Source of the DNA: Picochlorum sp. 'celeri'
Taxonomy: Eukaryota; Chlorophyta; Trebouxiophyceae
Assembly: GCA_010909725.1 (NCBI GenBank)
Contig: JAACMV010000014.1
Location: 744,001-808,000 of the forward strand
Direction of reading: 5' to 3'
Length of the DNA stretch: 64,000 nt
This document shows positions 8,990 to 20,200 of this stretch, in pieces. How positions within the stretch are numbered: position 1 is the first letter of the stretch; each line of letters begins with the position of its first letter. Under the pieces are notes generated by a model that had not been told where the DNA came from, ran no database searches, and saw nothing but the letters and a program-made list of their open reading frames with translations. Position numbers and translations under genes: made by a program.

Positions 8990-10138
8990 CTATTCAATGA
9001 CATACTGAACCTTGTACTCATTGGGCCTCTCAGTACGAGGTGAGCGAAGCATGTACTGCATCTGGATCAACAGTAATCTATGATTATCCTTCCTTCTTCT
9101 CATCTCAAAAGTACATTCAAGGCTATCTCCAGGACTACATGCTATGTTTGGATGCACTTGAAATACTTGTTGGCCCCAATGAGTGGCACCTGCTTCATCA
9201 GGTGCAGTAGACAGCACCACGGGAAGATCTGCAGGAGATTGAGGACTGCCTCTAAAATCTGTATCAAAGTACCCTACAAAGCCTTCAATTGACCCATGAT
9301 CTGTAATTTTCATAGTAAAGGTTGATTTCAAAGGCGCTTTGAGCTCCTCAAGTGTCACAGTTTTGAGGTCATATGATTTGATCAAGGCAGCTTCTCCAAT
9401 CACCTGAGAAGGATGAACATCTGCCCATGATGCAGTACTCTTGTAATACTCCATCTGCTCCTTTCTAAAGTCCTCAGAAAGACAGTCAAGGTCTACTCCA
9501 TAGTAGTTGTGCATATCAGACACGAAACTAGCCCAATTTTCCATGCTATTCATGAATGCAAAACTTCTCTGGGATGTAAGGTTTGTTCTGATGGGTGCCA
9601 TGTACAAACGCGCATGGGACGGATACAGTGCACCTTCTGGCTTCAAAAATCTGTCTCGAGCAACCAGAACACTATCAAGCATAGATTCTCTCAACAGAAA
9701 ATACCCCATCCATTCTGATATGATGATGTCAACCTTTTCTGGGATCTCCACAGATTCAATCACCCCTTGGATCACCTCTATAGTATCACCAAACCCTTGC
9801 GCATGCACAATTCGCTTGGCAAACTTGGCCATATCTGTAGCCTCCACGGCATACACCCTTCTCGCTCCCGCCTTTGCAGCAAATATTGCCAAAATCCCAG
9901 ACCCTGTTCCCACATCAAGAACAACTTTATCCTGGAAAACCTTATGATTCTTCATGCACGCATCAAAGTAAGCTCCTGTCCTCTTATGATCCTCAAGCAT
10001 ATCCTTCTGATGATACAGGTACGAATACGTGCAGAAATAATTGGCAAAATCTGTGCTCTCTGGAGCTTGCCCATCCAACTTTGACACCTGCTTCTCATCT
10101 CCAACAACCTCCCTCTGTGTATCATTATCTTGATTCAT
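8990..10138 (-). CDS. PRMT10: protein arginine N-methyltransferase 10
   Basis: A single exon of 382 residues. The opening YFCTYSYLYHQKDMLEDHKR matches the plant PRMT10 subfamily rather than PRMT1. Conserved methyltransferase motifs follow: motif I VLDVGTGSGILA, post-I VYAVEAT, the double-E loop SEWMGYFLLRE, and the THW loop ATHWGQQVF. Plant PRMT10 deposits asymmetric dimethylarginine, including on histone H4R3. All catalytic residues I can identify are intact. The stop lies 18 bp from that of the convergent RAP gene. Confidence 0.95.
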   Translation of the reverse strand: MNQDNDTQREVVGDEKQVSKLDGQAPESTDFANYFCTYSYLYHQKDMLEDHKRTGAYFDACMKNHKVFQDKVVLDVGTGSGILAIFAAKAGARRVYAVEATDMAKFAKRIVHAQGFGDTIEVIQGVIESVEIPEKVDIIISEWMGYFLLRESMLDSVLVARDRFLKPEGALYPSHARLYMAPIRTNLTSQRSFAFMNSMENWASFVSDMHNYYGVDLDCLSEDFRKEQMEYYKSTASWADVHPSQVIGEAALIKSYDLKTVTLEELKAPLKSTFTMKITDHGSIEGFVGYFDTDFRGSPQSPADLPVVLSTAPDEAGATHWGQQVFQVHPNIACSPGDSLECTFEMRRRKDNHRLLLIQMQYMLRSPRTERPNEYKVQYVIE

Positions 10139-10489
10139 TGTGTTTCTCTGAAATATTATACTACCACCAGGTCACTTGTAATCTTCCCAGTGATCTGTTC
10201 GTGCATGAGACAATTTAGGCGGACTGTCGATCTGGCATATCGGACATGATTGCCATCATGTAACAATTCAAAAATACGAATACAATGCATTTGTTATTGC
10301 AAAATATGTGTATACTCCAACTACTTGAGATTCGCAGATCCGAAGTGATTCCTTAAAGAGTATATAAAAAATGCGTGTGTGTGTCATGTCTCCCACATAT
10401 TCCATTGGTAGATACAAGCTCATAGAGAACAAGAATGGAATACGTTGTATATGGCGAAGTTTTGTACATGAGCGATTGGTCGGTTTGAT
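10139..10489. promoter_or_regulatory. divergent upstream region between PRMT10 and the SNARE gene
   Basis: About 350 bp of AT-rich sequence between two divergent start codons. It must hold both promoters and 5' UTRs. I see no ORF of note, repeat or recognisable element. Confidence 0.5.
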
Positions 10490-11361
10490 ATGACAACGTC
10501 AACGCCGACCGAAACCTCTTGGTTGGACGATTACCACGCAGCTGTCAGGTTACAAACTGAAACTCTTCAATTGATTCAGGTGGGTTTAGTCTCTACCATC
10601 TATTAGACAATGTGCATGGTCGCGGGGTCATGGTACTTGGCGAAACTCTGGAACGGACAAGGTCAACCATCACATTCTACCGGTTTTTGTCCTTGTGCAG
10701 GAAAGGAATAGTAAATATCCGGATGGGGGTCCTGAATCTTCGAGATTAACGGCCACTGCGCGTCGTAGACTTGGATCTCTTAAATCTCAGATTGATACCT
10801 TGCAGGCTCAGTTGGAGTCAGACGCTTGTTCGGCTGTGTACGTGTGTGGCATGCAATATGTTGTTGTCTGTATCGAATTTTATACTTGTATCATGATGTA
10901 GATCTGAGAATGAGAAGAATAGACGGAGGAATCTCTTGCTGGCATTGAGGAATGATAGGGATGGAATGATTCAGGGGTTGAAGAGGGTAGGGTATCGGAG
11001 TGTGAATGTAACTAGTAGAGGTGTAGAGACGGATGTTACAGCTGAGAAGAACAATGAACAATTGTTGACGATGCAGACGGCGTTGATGGAGGAACAAGAT
11101 CAGGCTCTAGAGCATTTGGAGAGGTCCACAGTGACGACCAAGCATATAGCACTCCAGATCAATGAGGAGACGCGATTGCAGAATCGGTTGTTGGAGGATT
11201 TTGACCATGAGGTGGATGAGACATCAAATAGGCTTGTGATTGCCCAGAAAAAGCTCAAGGCTGTGATGCAACGGGCAAATGGATGTGTTGCACCAATGTT
11301 ACTTTTTGTCATCATCGTAATCTTGTTGATTGTTCTTGTTCTTGCTTTGAAAGTATTATAA
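10490..11361 (+). CDS. Qc-SNARE of the SYP5 / syntaxin-8 type (3 exons)
   Basis: Exons 10490-10579, 10701-10837 and 10902-11361 join in phase to 228 residues. The last exon holds the SNARE helix: MEEQDQALEHLERSTVTTKH, then NEETRLQNRLLEDFDHEVDET, with the zero-layer glutamine in the second stretch, followed by a single C-terminal membrane anchor (MLLFVIIVILLIVLVLALKV). The N-terminal part (TSWLDDYHAAVRLQTETLQL) matches the SYP5 head. SYP5 proteins act in Golgi to prevacuolar and vacuolar fusion. Introns are 121 and 64 nt. The stop is 6 bp from the convergent neighbour's stop. Confidence 0.9.
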
Positions 11362-11367
11362 ATTTGT

Positions 11368-12506
11368 TCATGCTTTAATAGCTCGTCTTTTGGGAACTTT
11401 GGGCTGATCGTCTTCGTGGGGAGACCAGTAGTATGATGTAGGAGGCTGCGCACATGGCAGCATTTCCATTTCGCTGGCAGACTCTACAACAGCATGCCAA
11501 AACGTGTCTGCATTTGTTTCACCGTTGGCATACTGGCCTCGTCTACTTCGTTTCAGCATAATGATTTCAAGAACCCCATCCTGTATGTACCATGTGCTCT
11601 CTTCTGCCTTGATCTCGCGGTACAGAGTACCTCGCAAAATTGACCTTTCATTGATTTCCACACTCAATCTCTTTGGTTGAAGATCAACTGATACCTTTGG
11701 ATCTGTTGCTTCTTGAGCTACGTGATCTGAAAGCGGTATGAATACTTCAACGTAGGACTGATTTTGCCTCCATTTATAGTTTCCACAGTCGATTCCCAAA
11801 TCTCTGGGAATATCTATCTGTCTATATGACTGGGAGACGAGTGCCATCTTTTGCGCCATCTTCTTCTCATCCTCTTCCCGCTTCTTCATCGCTCGTCGCT
11901 CCTCTAAGGAAAAATTTGGCTCTGCGGAATGCACGCACAAATTGATGATGATGGTGTTAGAGCCCACAATACACAGAAAATGCACACATACCTTGAGGTT
12001 TTGGGTCAACTCTTCCATACATTGACTCCATCACATCCTGCCGAGATGCTCCCGCCCTTTCCAACCTATCTACCTCATCATCTTTCATCACAGCAATTTT
12101 ACCATGCCGACGCATCCATGTTGCAAATTTAGGTTCAGTCTCCTCAATGGCATCAGCAAACTCATTCCTCTTGCAATTCGATTTGTGAAATGGCCAGTAT
12201 TGCTGCATAGACATGGGTATTTTTCAATACATGTATAAAAACAACGTGATACTACTGATAGAAGAGGGAATGCAGAGCAGGATGTATAAAGACACAAACC
12301 TTTTGACATTTGACTCCACAGAACCAAGTGTTATGGCACCGGCTGCACTTCAATAGATTCTCTGTCTCTCCACAGTTTGCTGCACATAAAATGATGCATA
12401 TATTCAGTGAATATCATCGCCATGGATGGAATATGAACTGGTCAACAGACTCACCGCATTCCACACGTTCCTGCCAATCCTCTCGTCGTTCTTCTTGCTG
12501 CTGCAT
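11368..12506 (-). CDS. MYND zinc finger and CS domain protein (4 exons)
   Basis: Exons 12506-12455, 12379-12300, 12202-11992 and 11921-11368 join in phase to 298 residues. Joining exons 1 to 3 rebuilds a complete MYND finger: CANCGETENLLKCSRCHNTW, then FCGVKCQK, then YWPFHKSNC. After a charged linker, residues of about 150-235 form a CS domain (NYKWRQNQSYVEVFIPL, then LSVEINERSILRGTLYREI), the fold of p23 and NudC. MYND fingers bind proline-rich peptides and CS domains often engage HSP90 or its clients, so a co-chaperone role is plausible but inferred. Introns are 75, 97 and 70 nt. Confidence 0.88.
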
Positions 12507-12882
12507 ATTTATTTTAGTTTTGGCCAGGGAAACGTACTATTTTTATAAAAATAAAGTATAGTCGCAGTGTTTGATAAATAGGTGCCCGCATGGGACGATT
12601 CCTTTTGAACCTGTCCATGTTCAGGAACGGAGGAGAGAAAAAAAGTCAACGGTCATCATGTACATGTACATGTACTTTTCTTGCACATGTCCGTAGAATG
12701 GACAGATTCTGGATCGAGTGCTACATGTGACATGTATATTGTTCTTACAGCAAAGACATGTAGACAATGATACGAACGACAGAACAAAATGGAAAAGAAA
12801 TGCTACTCTGGATCACTTTGTGATCTACATGCAAAAGTCAATGATACAGTCATTCGTTACGTGAATGGCTTCACAGCAGTAC
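12507..12882. other. intergenic region with clustered ACATGT motifs
   Basis: About 375 bp with no supported gene. Around 12655-12675 the sequence reads as overlapping copies of TACATG, and further ACATGT or ACATG hits occur near 12690, 12720-12740 and 12765. It lies upstream of the MYND-CS gene, so it may be promoter sequence. The motif's meaning is unknown. Confidence 0.4.
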
Positions 12883-14088
12883 TTATACGAGGCCATCTGC
12901 CATGTTATATGCAGACATATCAACTGGCAATAACATGTCCTCGTCCTCCTCCTCCTCCATTCCATGCATCTGTTTCTGGAGGCTCTGCTCAAGAGGGGGG
13001 ACAGACCATTCCTGAATCGATTTTCTCCTCTCGGCATGCAAAAGTTCATACTCTGCAGTGTCATCGCTCAAGCGTATTGGTAAAGAACTCGGACCATCAA
13101 AAAATGGATAGTCATATGTTGATCTTGAAATATCTTGACGGGGTGGTGCATCAAAAGGATGTCCAAAAGGCAATTTGTAATCGTTTCCAGCGAACAAACT
13201 ACTGGGCACATCATCATCGCTTGCAGAGGTAGTAAAGCAATCATTGGCCATCTGCTTGTGCATGTCCAAGACAGAAACACCAGTAGTTGATGAAGGCAAA
13301 CTCTTGCTTCGAGACACGCGCCTGCTGGACTGCTGTCTCATGGTGGGAAGCTCTGAATATCCATCCTTCAGTCGGGCAGAAATTCTTCGTTTACGCCTTT
13401 CTGTTTTCACAAGGTTTCCTGCGCAGTCCGCATCACGCATCTTTTGCTTTTTGCTCTTTGTGCCATTCTTTCTGGCTCTACTCTTGCTTGGCAACTTTAC
13501 TGGGGCAGCACCAATGGCTTCATACAGCTTCCTTCTTAACCACTCATTATTATTACTATGAGTTGGGGTGCCATACACCAATCTGAACTTTTGCTGCAAC
13601 TCCTTCTGTCCCATCTTTGTCACATCCTTTGCCGCCTCCTTGACATCCTGTGTACCGAAATGAGCAAGAGCTGCAATCCTCTGATCTTGGGATAACCAAT
13701 GCTTCAGCAAATGATGTGCCTTACTCAAATCTTCTACATTCATCAATCTCACTTCGTCATCATCTCCATCTTCCTCCTCTTTCTTCTTCCCCTCTGTGAG
13801 CATTTTAGATGTTGCCGTCTCTGGAGTCTTGATGTCCTGAATGTCCCCAATCTTCTGCGTCGGAGTTCCCATGGGGTCCTTCAAATCATTACCATACGCA
13901 TGCCTATCATTATTGTTTTTATCCACCGGAGAACCAGCAAAGATCTCAAGCCCCTCCTGCTCCTGGCACCCATGGGCAGATATGGCATTATTATTCCTTG
14001 CCTCATCTTCCAGCACATGACCTTGCAACATGAGCGTGTTAAAACTGCGACCAACTTCACCGACCCCAATTTCTTTCATCGCAAACAT
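12883..14088 (-). CDS. unrecognised, probably nuclear, basic protein
   Basis: A single exon of 401 residues. Near residue 165 a compact segment, KELQQKFRLVYGTPT then NNNEWLRRKLYEAIG, looks like a small helical motif seen in some plant chromatin-related proteins. It is preceded by a helix HLLKHWLSQDQRIAALAHFG and followed by basic clusters that read as nuclear localisation signals (KSRARKNGTKSKKQK, ERRKRRISARLK). The rest is acidic, Ser-rich and probably disordered. No catalytic domain or membrane segment is visible. I can give only a nuclear, possibly DNA- or chromatin-associated role, by composition. Confidence 0.6.
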   Translation of the reverse strand: MFAMKEIGVGEVGRSFNTLMLQGHVLEDEARNNNAISAHGCQEQEGLEIFAGSPVDKNNNDRHAYGNDLKDPMGTPTQKIGDIQDIKTPETATSKMLTEGKKKEEEDGDDDEVRLMNVEDLSKAHHLLKHWLSQDQRIAALAHFGTQDVKEAAKDVTKMGQKELQQKFRLVYGTPTHSNNNEWLRRKLYEAIGAAPVKLPSKSRARKNGTKSKKQKMRDADCAGNLVKTERRKRRISARLKDGYSELPTMRQQSSRRVSRSKSLPSSTTGVSVLDMHKQMANDCFTTSASDDDVPSSLFAGNDYKLPFGHPFDAPPRQDISRSTYDYPFFDGPSSLPIRLSDDTAEYELLHAERRKSIQEWSVPPLEQSLQKQMHGMEEEEDEDMLLPVDMSAYNMADGLV

Positions 14089-14862
14089 CCCACGCTTTCC
14101 TGCTATACTGTCTTCAAATCAGAATATTCCTTCAGAATTCTGTAGCTCAACCTGTAGTATGATTCCTTGATATCTAGTTCACAATCGATAGTATTCCTTT
14201 CAAATCCCAAGATTTATTTTCATTCCTCACTTCTGCATAGATACAGTAAAGCATATCAGAATCCTACAATAACGCTGTCTCCGAGACACTTCTCCCCAAA
14301 GAGAATCTTCTCAGTACCATGTCAATAGATTCGCAGTACCCTGCGCACGCACGGCGAGGGAAAAAGCGACCTAGGGCACTGGTCGGAATTTCGATCCCTT
14401 GCTCGCATCAACGCATATAGGCACAAAAAGCATCACAAACTTACCACAACAACATAAAGTAAAGTGAATATCTGTTTGTACGAGGTATCAAGCACGGCTC
14501 CTCCTCCGTCTGACAGAGACACGTGCACGTCGGAGGGTCGTCCAAATATCTGACCGTAATATCGCCGAATTATACCGTATAGTATATAATTAATTTAATG
14601 AACAAGGGTGTGCAGCCTATGATCACATATCTCTCGATCGAATGAATTACGAGACGTTTCCGAGATTGATTCCAAGAGATTCCCCTTCATCACGTAGCAT
14701 TGACCGAATGATTCGATCGGATTCGATGCTTGGCCGATCGATCGCATCAGATGCAGACGTGGCCATGTGGGCACTGTCAACGAGGACGCGTTGTTGTTGA
14801 ACCATCACCAAGCTTTTGGATTTCCTCCGCCATCGACACTGTGGATTGGTTTGTTCATTCAA
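14089..14862. other. intergenic region, no supported gene
   Basis: About 770 bp between two minus-strand genes; it should hold the promoter of the 401-residue gene and the 3' UTR of SecY. A 71-codon minus-strand ORF (14862-14647) starts right at the SecY stop but shows no domain, no similarity I recognise and no independent support. The stretch near 14500-14580 contains short inverted motifs around ACACGTGCACGT. Nothing else was identified. Confidence 0.4.
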
Positions 14863-16533
14863 TTACATTCTAGGTTTACCTCCGGATCCGAGGTCATCAT
14901 ATAGAGAATCCAAATCTCCGTACTTTTGCATGGCCAACTCAGCTTTGAACTTTCTAGCAGTGTCTGTGGCCACTCCTACGAGAATCAGAACAGATGTGCC
15001 CGCAAATCCTCTAAATGCTTGAAGTCCAGTGGTAGCTTCGACTAATGCTGGTGCAGCTGAGAGTGCTCCGAGGAAGGCAGATCCTAAGACTGACATTCTG
15101 TTGAGGGTTTTTGTAATGTAGTCTGCTGTGTTTCTTCCTGGTCGGACGCCAGGAATGGATGCCCCCTGCCTCTTAAGCTGTTCACTAAGTTCTTTTGGAT
15201 CCAACTGAAGGAATGTATACAGGTAATTGAACGCGACAATCAAGGCAACATTGCTGGGCAAGTACAGAGATCCACCTGGGGAGAGCGATGCTGCTGCTTG
15301 CTCAACCACTGGTGAGTGTGCATACCGCGCAAGAGCTGATGGTACTGCCAGAAGCGAGGAGGAGAAAATGACTGGCATTACTCCAGTTGCATTCACCTTG
15401 AATGGGAGGTATGCTTGTCTCTGCAGAGATCCTGCTCTGTAACGAGATGCGTATGTCATGGGAATTTGTCTCTCAGCATCCTGAACATATACAATACCCA
15501 GGGTAGTCAAAATGAATGCCGTCGCATAGATTGATAAATTGGCTTCTTGCGATGTGGATGCTTGTGTGAAAGCGGCTCCAACTGATGAGGGCAACGCTGA
15601 TGCAATATTTGCAAAAATGAGGATGGATGTTCCATTTCCAAGCTTGAGTTCTGTAATGGTATCTGCTACATGAACCAAGATCATGGCACCAGTGGTCAAT
15701 GTCAGAACACCGCCAGCAAGCCAATCAATAGACCAATCATCGACATATGGCCTGATATATGTCAGCTGTCCAGTAGCTTGGACCACAGCAAATGCAAGGG
15801 CAGCCAACTTTTGGTACAGGGTGAATCGAGCTCGGCCCTGGGGCCCCTCTTCTCTCTGAAGCTTTTTCAACGACGGAAAAGCCGTTGCTAAAAGTTGTAA
15901 GAGAATAGAAGCATTAATATACGGCACAATTCCGAGTGAGAATAATCCCACCTTGGAGATTGATCCACCTGACAAGGTGTCAATATACCCCAGCAGTCCA
16001 GATCCAGACATGGCATCCGCAAATGTATCCACATCCACTCCAGGAAGTCTCACATACACTCCTACTCTCGAAAACACAATCAACGCCAACAAAAGGCCGA
16101 CCTTTTTGGGCAAATCACTGGAGAAAAAGTCACCACTTCCACCCCCAGAGGGCTGAGCATTTCTACCCCCCAGAGAAGCAGCTCTCATCCCATCTCCCCT
16201 CCCACGAGAAGATGAACGAAGTGCTACTTCCATAGATGTCGTCAACTCACCATCCAAGCCCTGAAGAGATATCCCCAACGGATTCCACATAAAATCCTCC
16301 TCCTCCCTCACCTCTTTTGTCTTTTCTCTTTCCCATGACTCTATATCAGCACCGTCGCTCACCAGCCGCTTTCCATTTGTTCCCAACCATCTATTCACTC
16401 CAAACGAAGGCAAAATTGCACTCCCGGCAGACGCTCCAACCACCACAGTACCCCTCCTGCCTCTCTTCTGTAAACGACACAGCTGAGGTTTGCTGCAACC
16501 ATTGCCCCCAATATCCTGTCCACGCAATCTCAT
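14863..16533 (-). CDS. secY: plastid SecY preprotein translocase subunit
   Basis: A single exon of 556 residues from the first in-frame ATG; the frame is open further upstream but has no ATG. Residues 1-40 are basic and Ser/Gly-rich, typical of a transit peptide (ending near VVVGAS). Then follow ten membrane helices of the SecY family, including the plug region after helix 1 (LPGVDVDTFADAM), SLGIVPYINASILLQLLATAFPSL, the cytosolic loop LKKLQREEGPQGRARFTLYQ and KELSEQLKRQGASIPGVRPG. It forms the channel of the thylakoid Sec translocon. Nuclear secY with a single-step transit peptide supports a primary green plastid. A second plastid SecY (SCY2) is less likely given the strong conservation. Confidence 0.95.
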   Translation of the reverse strand: MRLRGQDIGGNGCSKPQLCRLQKRGRRGTVVVGASAGSAILPSFGVNRWLGTNGKRLVSDGADIESWEREKTKEVREEEDFMWNPLGISLQGLDGELTTSMEVALRSSSRGRGDGMRAASLGGRNAQPSGGGSGDFFSSDLPKKVGLLLALIVFSRVGVYVRLPGVDVDTFADAMSGSGLLGYIDTLSGGSISKVGLFSLGIVPYINASILLQLLATAFPSLKKLQREEGPQGRARFTLYQKLAALAFAVVQATGQLTYIRPYVDDWSIDWLAGGVLTLTTGAMILVHVADTITELKLGNGTSILIFANIASALPSSVGAAFTQASTSQEANLSIYATAFILTTLGIVYVQDAERQIPMTYASRYRAGSLQRQAYLPFKVNATGVMPVIFSSSLLAVPSALARYAHSPVVEQAAASLSPGGSLYLPSNVALIVAFNYLYTFLQLDPKELSEQLKRQGASIPGVRPGRNTADYITKTLNRMSVLGSAFLGALSAAPALVEATTGLQAFRGFAGTSVLILVGVATDTARKFKAELAMQKYGDLDSLYDDLGSGGKPRM

Positions 16534-17255
16534 ATCATGAAATGTCACTGCATCATATGAAAAACGGCCATCAATCGAAGAATGAGACACAAATGGTGTA
16601 CTCTTGGTACCACGTACTACACCCACGGACGCCTGTCATATCTTTCTCGCTGCGTCTGTCGGTAGATCAGAATGCTCTATTTCACAAGCTATTCAAAGTA
16701 GCGTAACAATGGGGATCGATCCTGCATGTACCATTTCGTGTAGATCCATCTTCTCCTCGTGAGATGATGTCCATCTTCATTCCAAAACCATGGACATGTT
16801 GGAAGAGTCAATAAGCACGGTCAAAGACACTCTGCCATGGGAAGGAAACAACACCAACACTGTTGAGGAAAATGCTCATCATAGAATCAAAATGAGACTC
16901 TGGCCTCTGGGGAGGATGGAGTATATATAAATTTTATCAGAAGGATCATTGTACATGCATCTTTCATAAACAGGTAGGTCATGTTTGTTCAAAGGCATCG
17001 TCTGGTAAAACTGATCGGCACGTGACAGGGTGGCATTGAATATTTTTTAGCTGCTTGCTGAATATTTTGATTCTTATGGGAGTATAAGAGATATTTTATG
17101 GTGCAGTGCCGATTGATTTGAATGAAATAGGTTGATTTCAGGACGACTCAATCGAAGTGAACAGTTTGACTCTCGGGCTGCTACCGTCAACAGAGGCATA
17201 ATTCGTCTTGGAATGTATATTAGAGTTGTTGCGTAAATTGTATTGATAAAACAGT
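16534..17255. promoter_or_regulatory. divergent upstream region between secY and the SNF2 gene
   Basis: About 720 bp between divergent start codons. Short frames exist but none with a domain or plausible splice structure. AT-rich tracts occur at 16920-16945 (GTATATATAAATTTTATC) and 17035-17110. No defined regulatory element was identified. Confidence 0.45.
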
Positions 17256-20200
17256 ATGCAGCCGTATCAAGGGGGTTCGGCAAGGGATGCTGGGACCCGC
17301 GAGGGAGGGCAAAGGAGGTCTTCAGAGGAAGGTGCTGGTCCGTCCACGTCAGGTGGTGTTCAGCAGACGAGGCTCGGAGGTTTGAGCGATCGAGTGTATA
17401 ATCATGCGATGCAAAGCCAGCCGCTTCAGGGTCATCCTCAGATGCCTGTTATGGGTATGCCGCAGGTATCTCATGGTCAACATGTGCTACAGAATGTGGG
17501 TCAGCAGCAGGGTATACAAGAGATGATTACAAAGTACAAGCAACAAATTGAACATAATATTGCGAGTGGACAGCCAGTATCGTCTCAGCAGTTGCAGCAG
17601 TTGCAAACATTGATGCAGATACATTCAAGAAGTACTCAGCAACAACAGTTTCCAAGCTATACTACGGTGCTGCCTCAAGCTGGTTCGAGCATGTATCCCA
17701 TGGTCGCAACGAGTGCTGGGGTGACTCCTTCAGGAACTATGGTGGCACCTCAGCACTATTCTCAGCAGTCTGCTCCGATGAATAGGCCTGTGTATGTGAA
17801 CACGGCTGCCCCAGAGGTGCAACAGGCTAAAAGGCAAGCTGTAAGCAAATCAATGCACGAAGAGGCTGCGAAAATGGCATCCACTGCCTATCAACAGTTG
17901 TATGCGAATGGAAAATTGGATAATCTGAGTAAGAGCGACCAGGAAGGGTTGGTGAAAAGTTTGTATCAGAGGGCAGTGCGACAGTTGACTCAAGCGTTAT
18001 CTCAACCAGGTAGAGGAGCCATGAGGGTTTCAATTGATAAAAGAGAGAAAGCATCAGCTGATAAAATGTTCAATGCGGAGGATACAACTGCTACTGATCA
18101 TGCCAGTGAAGTGATACAGCGTTGTGAAGAAATCACAAAGTCATTGAGGGCCCATGTTGGCGAAGGGAGCAATTTGGAATACAAACAAGTTACTCAGCAG
18201 CAGTTAATTGAAGCATGCGGAGATACAGCTCGATATTTAAAACCGTATCAAATTGTTGGAGTGAACTTTTTGATGCTGCTGTATCGTACAAATGTTGGTG
18301 GTGCTATTCTTGCTGATGAGATGGGGTTGGGAAAAACTGCTCAGTTGATCACCTATATGGGCGCTATATCTAGTTTGGAAAACGATAAAGGGCCTCATCT
18401 TGTCGTGGTCCCTGCATCGCTTTTAGAAAATTGGCAACGAGAGCTTCAGAGATGGTGCCCAAAGATGAAGTCTGTTGTATACTATGGGAAGCATCGATCA
18501 ATCATTAGAAGGCGTTTGAATGATCTAAGGAGTCGACTACAGAAAGGGGAAACCATTGATGATGATTTGAGCGATCTTCAAGACCCTGATTTGCTGGCAG
18601 ATATTGCTGCAAGTGAGAAAATGGCACGAGAGGCAAATAAGAATGATGATTGGGAGGATGATGATTCCAGCTTAGATGCCGGTGGAAATGAATCAGATGA
18701 AGATTATGATATGAAACATGACCAGGATGAGTCAAATGCTACAAGGAAGTCCTTTGTAGATTTGCCTCCACCGAACTGGGATTATTCTGCTTCACTTCCT
18801 CCAGCCCCATTTGACGTTTTACTCACATCTTATACGCTGTTTGAACGAAACAGTGTCGATCAAAGAGCTGACCGAGAGTTTTTAGAGAGCTGGAAATGGA
18901 GCCATTTAATAATGGACGAGGCTCATGCACTCAAGAATAGAGAAGCTCAGCGAACAACAAGGCTTCGTAGAGTTGCAAATGTGAGTAGAAGACGCATCAT
19001 GATGACGGGCACCCCCCTTCAGAACGATTTGTTTGAGCTTCAAAACTTGATGCATTTCCTTTTGCCTCAGGTATTTGCATCTGAGAGTTTTGAGGATCTT
19101 GCAGAGATGGTGAATGATGAGGCAGAGGTCCAAAAGTTGACTGAGAAAATGAAGCAGTTATTAGGTCCTTTTGTTTTGAGGAGATTGAAGACAGAAGTCG
19201 CAGGGCAATTGACTAAGAAAAAGCATGCAACCGAGTTCATTGAGATGACTGAAGAGCAAAAGGCCTTATACCAGGCAAGTCTTGAAAGTATGAGATCCCA
19301 GATAGCCTCCAAGGTATCTGACAAAGTTGTATCAGACTCCTCTGAAGGAGGCATGGAAAAGTTCATGAGATCTATTGGTGCGAAGAAGATCAATCATATG
19401 TTCACCCATCTGAGAAAAATTGCTCAGCATCCATTGCTTATTCGTCATAATTACGAGGATTCAGAAGTCGAGGAAATTGCAAAGAAGGCAGTCGAGCACA
19501 ATCTCTTCAGTGGTAATGCCACACTCAGAAAAGTAACAGACGAGTTGATGACTTACAGTGACTTTAGCCTGCATGCGTTTTGTTATGGTGCTGGCCCAGA
19601 TTTTGAAATGCATAGGCTCTCCAGCAAACATTTGATGACTTCCTCAAAATTCAAATTTCTCGAAGAATTGCTTCCAAAACTGAACGAAAATGGATCGAGG
19701 CCACTAATTTTTTCTCAGTGGACTGCCGTGCTTGATGTTATCGAATGGCTCATGGAGGAGTTGAGATTACCATATGTCAGACTTGATGGGTCAACAGCAG
19801 TTGATGAGAGGCTTGCAACAGTTGATCGGTTTAATACAAGTGATGATGTCTTTGCCTTCCTGTTATCCACAAGGGCAGGTGGACAAGGATTGAATTTGAC
19901 CGGAGCTGACACAGTTATCCTGCATGATGTTGATTTTAACCCTCAAATTGACCGGCAAGCTGAAGACAGATGTCACCGATTAGGACAAACAAAACCTGTC
20001 ATGGTGTATAGGCTGGTCACCAAATCCACCGTGGATCAAAACATTTTTAATTTGAGTCAAAGAAAACTCAAACTTGATGCAGCTGTGCTGGATGGAATCA
20101 CCACTGGAAGAGGGGCAAAACAAAGGCAAAATGCTCAAGAAAGGCAACAAATGGGCTTCATTCTCAGGTCATTGTTTGCAGGGGAAGAAGATTATGAGAA

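Noticed and set aside
14647..14862. 71-codon minus-strand ORF directly after secY
   Set aside because: No domain, no similarity recognised, and polycistronic reading is not expected in this genome.
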